From assembly GCA_022826805.1 (NCBI GenBank), contig JAJDUH010000024.1:1-64000 (forward strand): a stretch of DNA of 64,000 nt. Direction: 5' to 3'. The notes under the pieces are model-generated. The model did not search any database. It was not told the origin of the DNA and worked only from the letters and a program-made list of their open reading frames with translations. Source of the DNA: Candidatus Poribacteria bacterium. Lineage in GTDB: Bacteria; Poribacteria; WGA-4E; WGA-3G. Made by a program: the position numbers and the translations under genes. Below, in pieces: positions 62,275 to 64,000 of this stretch (position 1 is its first letter; each line of letters opens with the position of its first letter).

Positions 62275-64000
62275 GTGTTTGATTTCCCAAGAACTTTACA
62301 TCAGCTCTACCTATTTGAAAAAAATGCTGTGTTTTACGCTGCAGACCTTGAAAAAGCAAGCATTGTTGAACTCTCTGCTGTGATGTTCAACATCTTGAAA
62401 TTGGCGGAAGCGCGGACGAGTGAAGAAATTGTCCAGACGCTGCAGCCCTCTTATTCGGCGGACGAAATTCTTGAGGCATTTGAGGAATTTGCGGCATTAG
62501 AAAAGGAAGGTTTACTGTTCAATCGCGGTGAAGATCTCAAGGAGATCGTCTCAGTAGCGTCTGATCGGCGGAAGTTGCTTGTTGCGATACCTGGTATTGA
62601 TGTTGACTCATATTTTGATATTGAAAGGTTATATGCTGGGACAAACATGGCACTCTCTTATATGTTTGAACATCTTACCGAATATGTAGACCTCCACTTT
62701 GTGGGGAACCGAAATCGCAAGTTAGCTGATAAGGTGTATGAAGTGGATATGAGCGTGTCTGACTTCGGCAGGCTCAGCCGGCGCATCAACGAGACCTATT
62801 TCGGTATTCTGACCTTACATCTCGACCAAGAAACATGGCTCCTACCACTTTACGAGCATGTAGAACTCCCGCCGATCTTGGTTCAGTGTCATGCGCCCCG
62901 CGGTCATGGGGGTGAGGCGATAAATTCCATTCTACGCCATTATGCAGCAATGCGAGACTTTGATGGTTTCACTGCTCCATCGGATTATGTCCGTGATTTC
63001 TATTCAGATTACGTCTGGGACGCGAGTTTTTTTAACACGCTACCCAACGGTGTGGATTCAACCCTGTTCCGTCCGATGGATAAAGAAAGGTCCAAGCGAG
63101 AGCTTGCTAAATGGGTTGGAGACGAGCGCATTATAACGATGCCGACGGTTGGCTATCTTTCTCGGGTAGAATCTGAAAAAGGGGCTTCTGTCTATTTGAA
63201 ACTTGCTGAATTGAATCCACATCTCTTGTTTTTGATTGCTGGTCCGAGTCTCGGAAGATATGCGTCAAGAGAACTACCTGATAACCTCGTCTATGCCGGA
63301 TTCCATCCACGTGAGAAGTTGCCGCTTGTCTACAACGCGTTTGACGTTTATTGTTTCCTTTCAATGTCGGGTGAGGAGACGTTTGGCTTAACAGTGCTTG
63401 AAGCGATGGCGTGTGGCGTTCCACCTGTTGTGCCGAATTTTGATGGTGTGCCATCGGTTGTTGGGGATGCCGGTCTGATTGCTGATGCCGAGAATTTTGA
63501 AGAAGATATAGCGACGGTCGTAAGTTACCCTTCACCCTTAGATTTTTCGGAGAAGATTAACTTGCTGCTGAATGACGACGCAATGCGACAAGAACTTTCC
63601 CAAAAAGCAAGAGAACGGGCAGGGTCGTTTACTTGGGACAAAACGGCGCGACAGATTGTAAAATACTTTGAGAGGCTTCACGAAAAGAGACGGCTCGTCA
63701 GTCCAAACAGACTCCTAAATATGTTTGTGCCAACGTCCTCAAAAGTATCTCATGATTTAAAAGGGGAAGGATTAACACATCAAGGCGGCGATCGGTTGAA
63801 ATACAAGTCGATTGTATTCGGAATGAATCAACATTATGAACGTTGCCTGATAAGGGATGCGGCGTATTCCATGCATGTTGAAGATGGTCTGGTATTAAGC
63901 ATTCTGAGGAATCACACCGTGAGGGAAGCGGAAGCGGTCCTTACTGCGGTGGTTGAGGATGAGGCACGAGCAAAAGCAACACTTAAAAGGGTTCACGGCT
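62275..64000 (+). CDS. RRE-like/GT4-like glycosyltransferase, third copy (runs off window)
   Basis: At least 575 aa are visible, with no stop before the window end. The start is GTG 62275 with GGAGG 6 bases upstream. The RRE-like domain shows LHQLYLFEKNAVFYAADLEK and ADEILEAFEEFAALEKEGLL. The GT part shows LPNGVDSTLFRPMD, TVGYLSRVESEKGASVY and an intact E-x7-E (GEETFGLTVLE), then ACGVPPVVPNFDGVPSVVGD. It is closer to the first copy than to the second. The C-terminal extension holds a helical tail also seen in the other two. Confidence 0.85.
   Translation, partial: MFDFPRTLHQLYLFEKNAVFYAADLEKASIVELSAVMFNILKLAEARTSEEIVQTLQPSYSADEILEAFEEFAALEKEGLLFNRGEDLKEIVSVASDRRKLLVAIPGIDVDSYFDIERLYAGTNMALSYMFEHLTEYVDLHFVGNRNRKLADKVYEVDMSVSDFGRLSRRINETYFGILTLHLDQETWLLPLYEHVELPPILVQCHAPRGHGGEAINSILRHYAAMRDFDGFTAPSDYVRDFYSDYVWDASFFNTLPNGVDSTLFRPMDKERSKRELAKWVGDERIITMPTVGYLSRVESEKGASVYLKLAELNPHLLFLIAGPSLGRYASRELPDNLVYAGFHPREKLPLVYNAFDVYCFLSMSGEETFGLTVLEAMACGVPPVVPNFDGVPSVVGDAGLIADAENFEEDIATVVSYPSPLDFSEKINLLLNDDAMRQELSQKARERAGSFTWDKTARQIVKYFERLHEKRRLVSPNRLLNMFVPTSSKVSHDLKGEGLTHQGGDRLKYKSIVFGMNQHYERCLIRDAAYSMHVEDGLVLSILRNHTVREAEAVLTAVVEDEARAKATLKRVHG

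Noticed and set aside
62024..62383. Plus-strand frame of 119 aa
   Set aside because: It lies across palindromic element 3 and overlaps the start of the third RRE-glycosyltransferase, which is much better supported.

Overview
The window is a 64 kb stretch of moderate GC content. It looks like a free-living or sponge-associated aquatic bacterium of the Candidatus Poribacteria type or a close relative. That placement is an inference from gene content: two phytanoyl-CoA-dioxygenase-like proteins, two sulfatases, a Uma2 nuclease, a PorV/PorQ-like outer-membrane protein, a TonB receptor with an N-terminal CarboxypepD_reg domain, a fused GlyQS and a long HEAT-repeat lipoprotein. No rRNA or other taxonomic marker is present.

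Layout. 0-5 kb: the tail of an unidentified gene, a lone TaqI-like specificity-domain protein, and metabolic genes (SDR epimerase, PhyH dioxygenase, Uma2, Ldh_2 oxidoreductase). 5-11 kb: two tandem paralogous lipoproteins, the housekeeping phoH-ybeY-CNNM/CorC cluster, a tRNA-Pro(CGG) behind a consensus promoter, and recO. 11-24 kb: secretion and envelope genes (TonB receptor, GT39-type membrane glycosyltransferase, a large FlgD/T9SS-tail protein, PorV/PorQ), with hicBA, a lone HigA-like antitoxin and a sulfatase. 24-31 kb: an accessory island with a small-protein/retropepsin pair, a BcgI-like fused restriction-methylation subunit with its specificity subunit, DUF2971 and small unknowns. 31-47 kb: glyQS, the HEAT lipoprotein, NIPSNAP, PhyH, a galactonate-dehydratase-like enzyme, a sulfatase, glycerate kinase, a CsgG-like lipoprotein and a LamG protein.

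47-64 kb is the unusual part. A Cys-rich 86-aa peptide has a hydrophilic leader and a hydrophobic segment. It is followed by a secreted Kelch propeller, then by a tightly spaced operon: a fusion of metallophosphatase-like, tetraheme cytochrome c and thioredoxin-like domains, two glycosyltransferases with N-terminal PqqD/RRE-like domains, and an A24 prepilin-peptidase-like membrane protease. A sugar-nucleotide transferase lies just beyond. A second, decaying copy follows: another A24 protease of identical length, a truncated metallophosphatase fused out of frame to a TolB-like propeller remnant, a damaged copy of a small gene, and a third RRE-glycosyltransferase running off the window. Palindromic elements of one shared design lie upstream of the peptide gene, of a gene remnant and of the third RRE-glycosyltransferase. 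I read this as a candidate undescribed peptide-modification/export system, either a glycosylated RiPP or maturation of a Cys-rich enzyme subunit. No function is proven.

The whole window is sprinkled with small palindromic repeats. One REP-like hairpin family has constant flanks and stems whose two arms change together. Other repeats carry ribosome-binding sites or have been absorbed in frame into glyQS and the GT39 gene.
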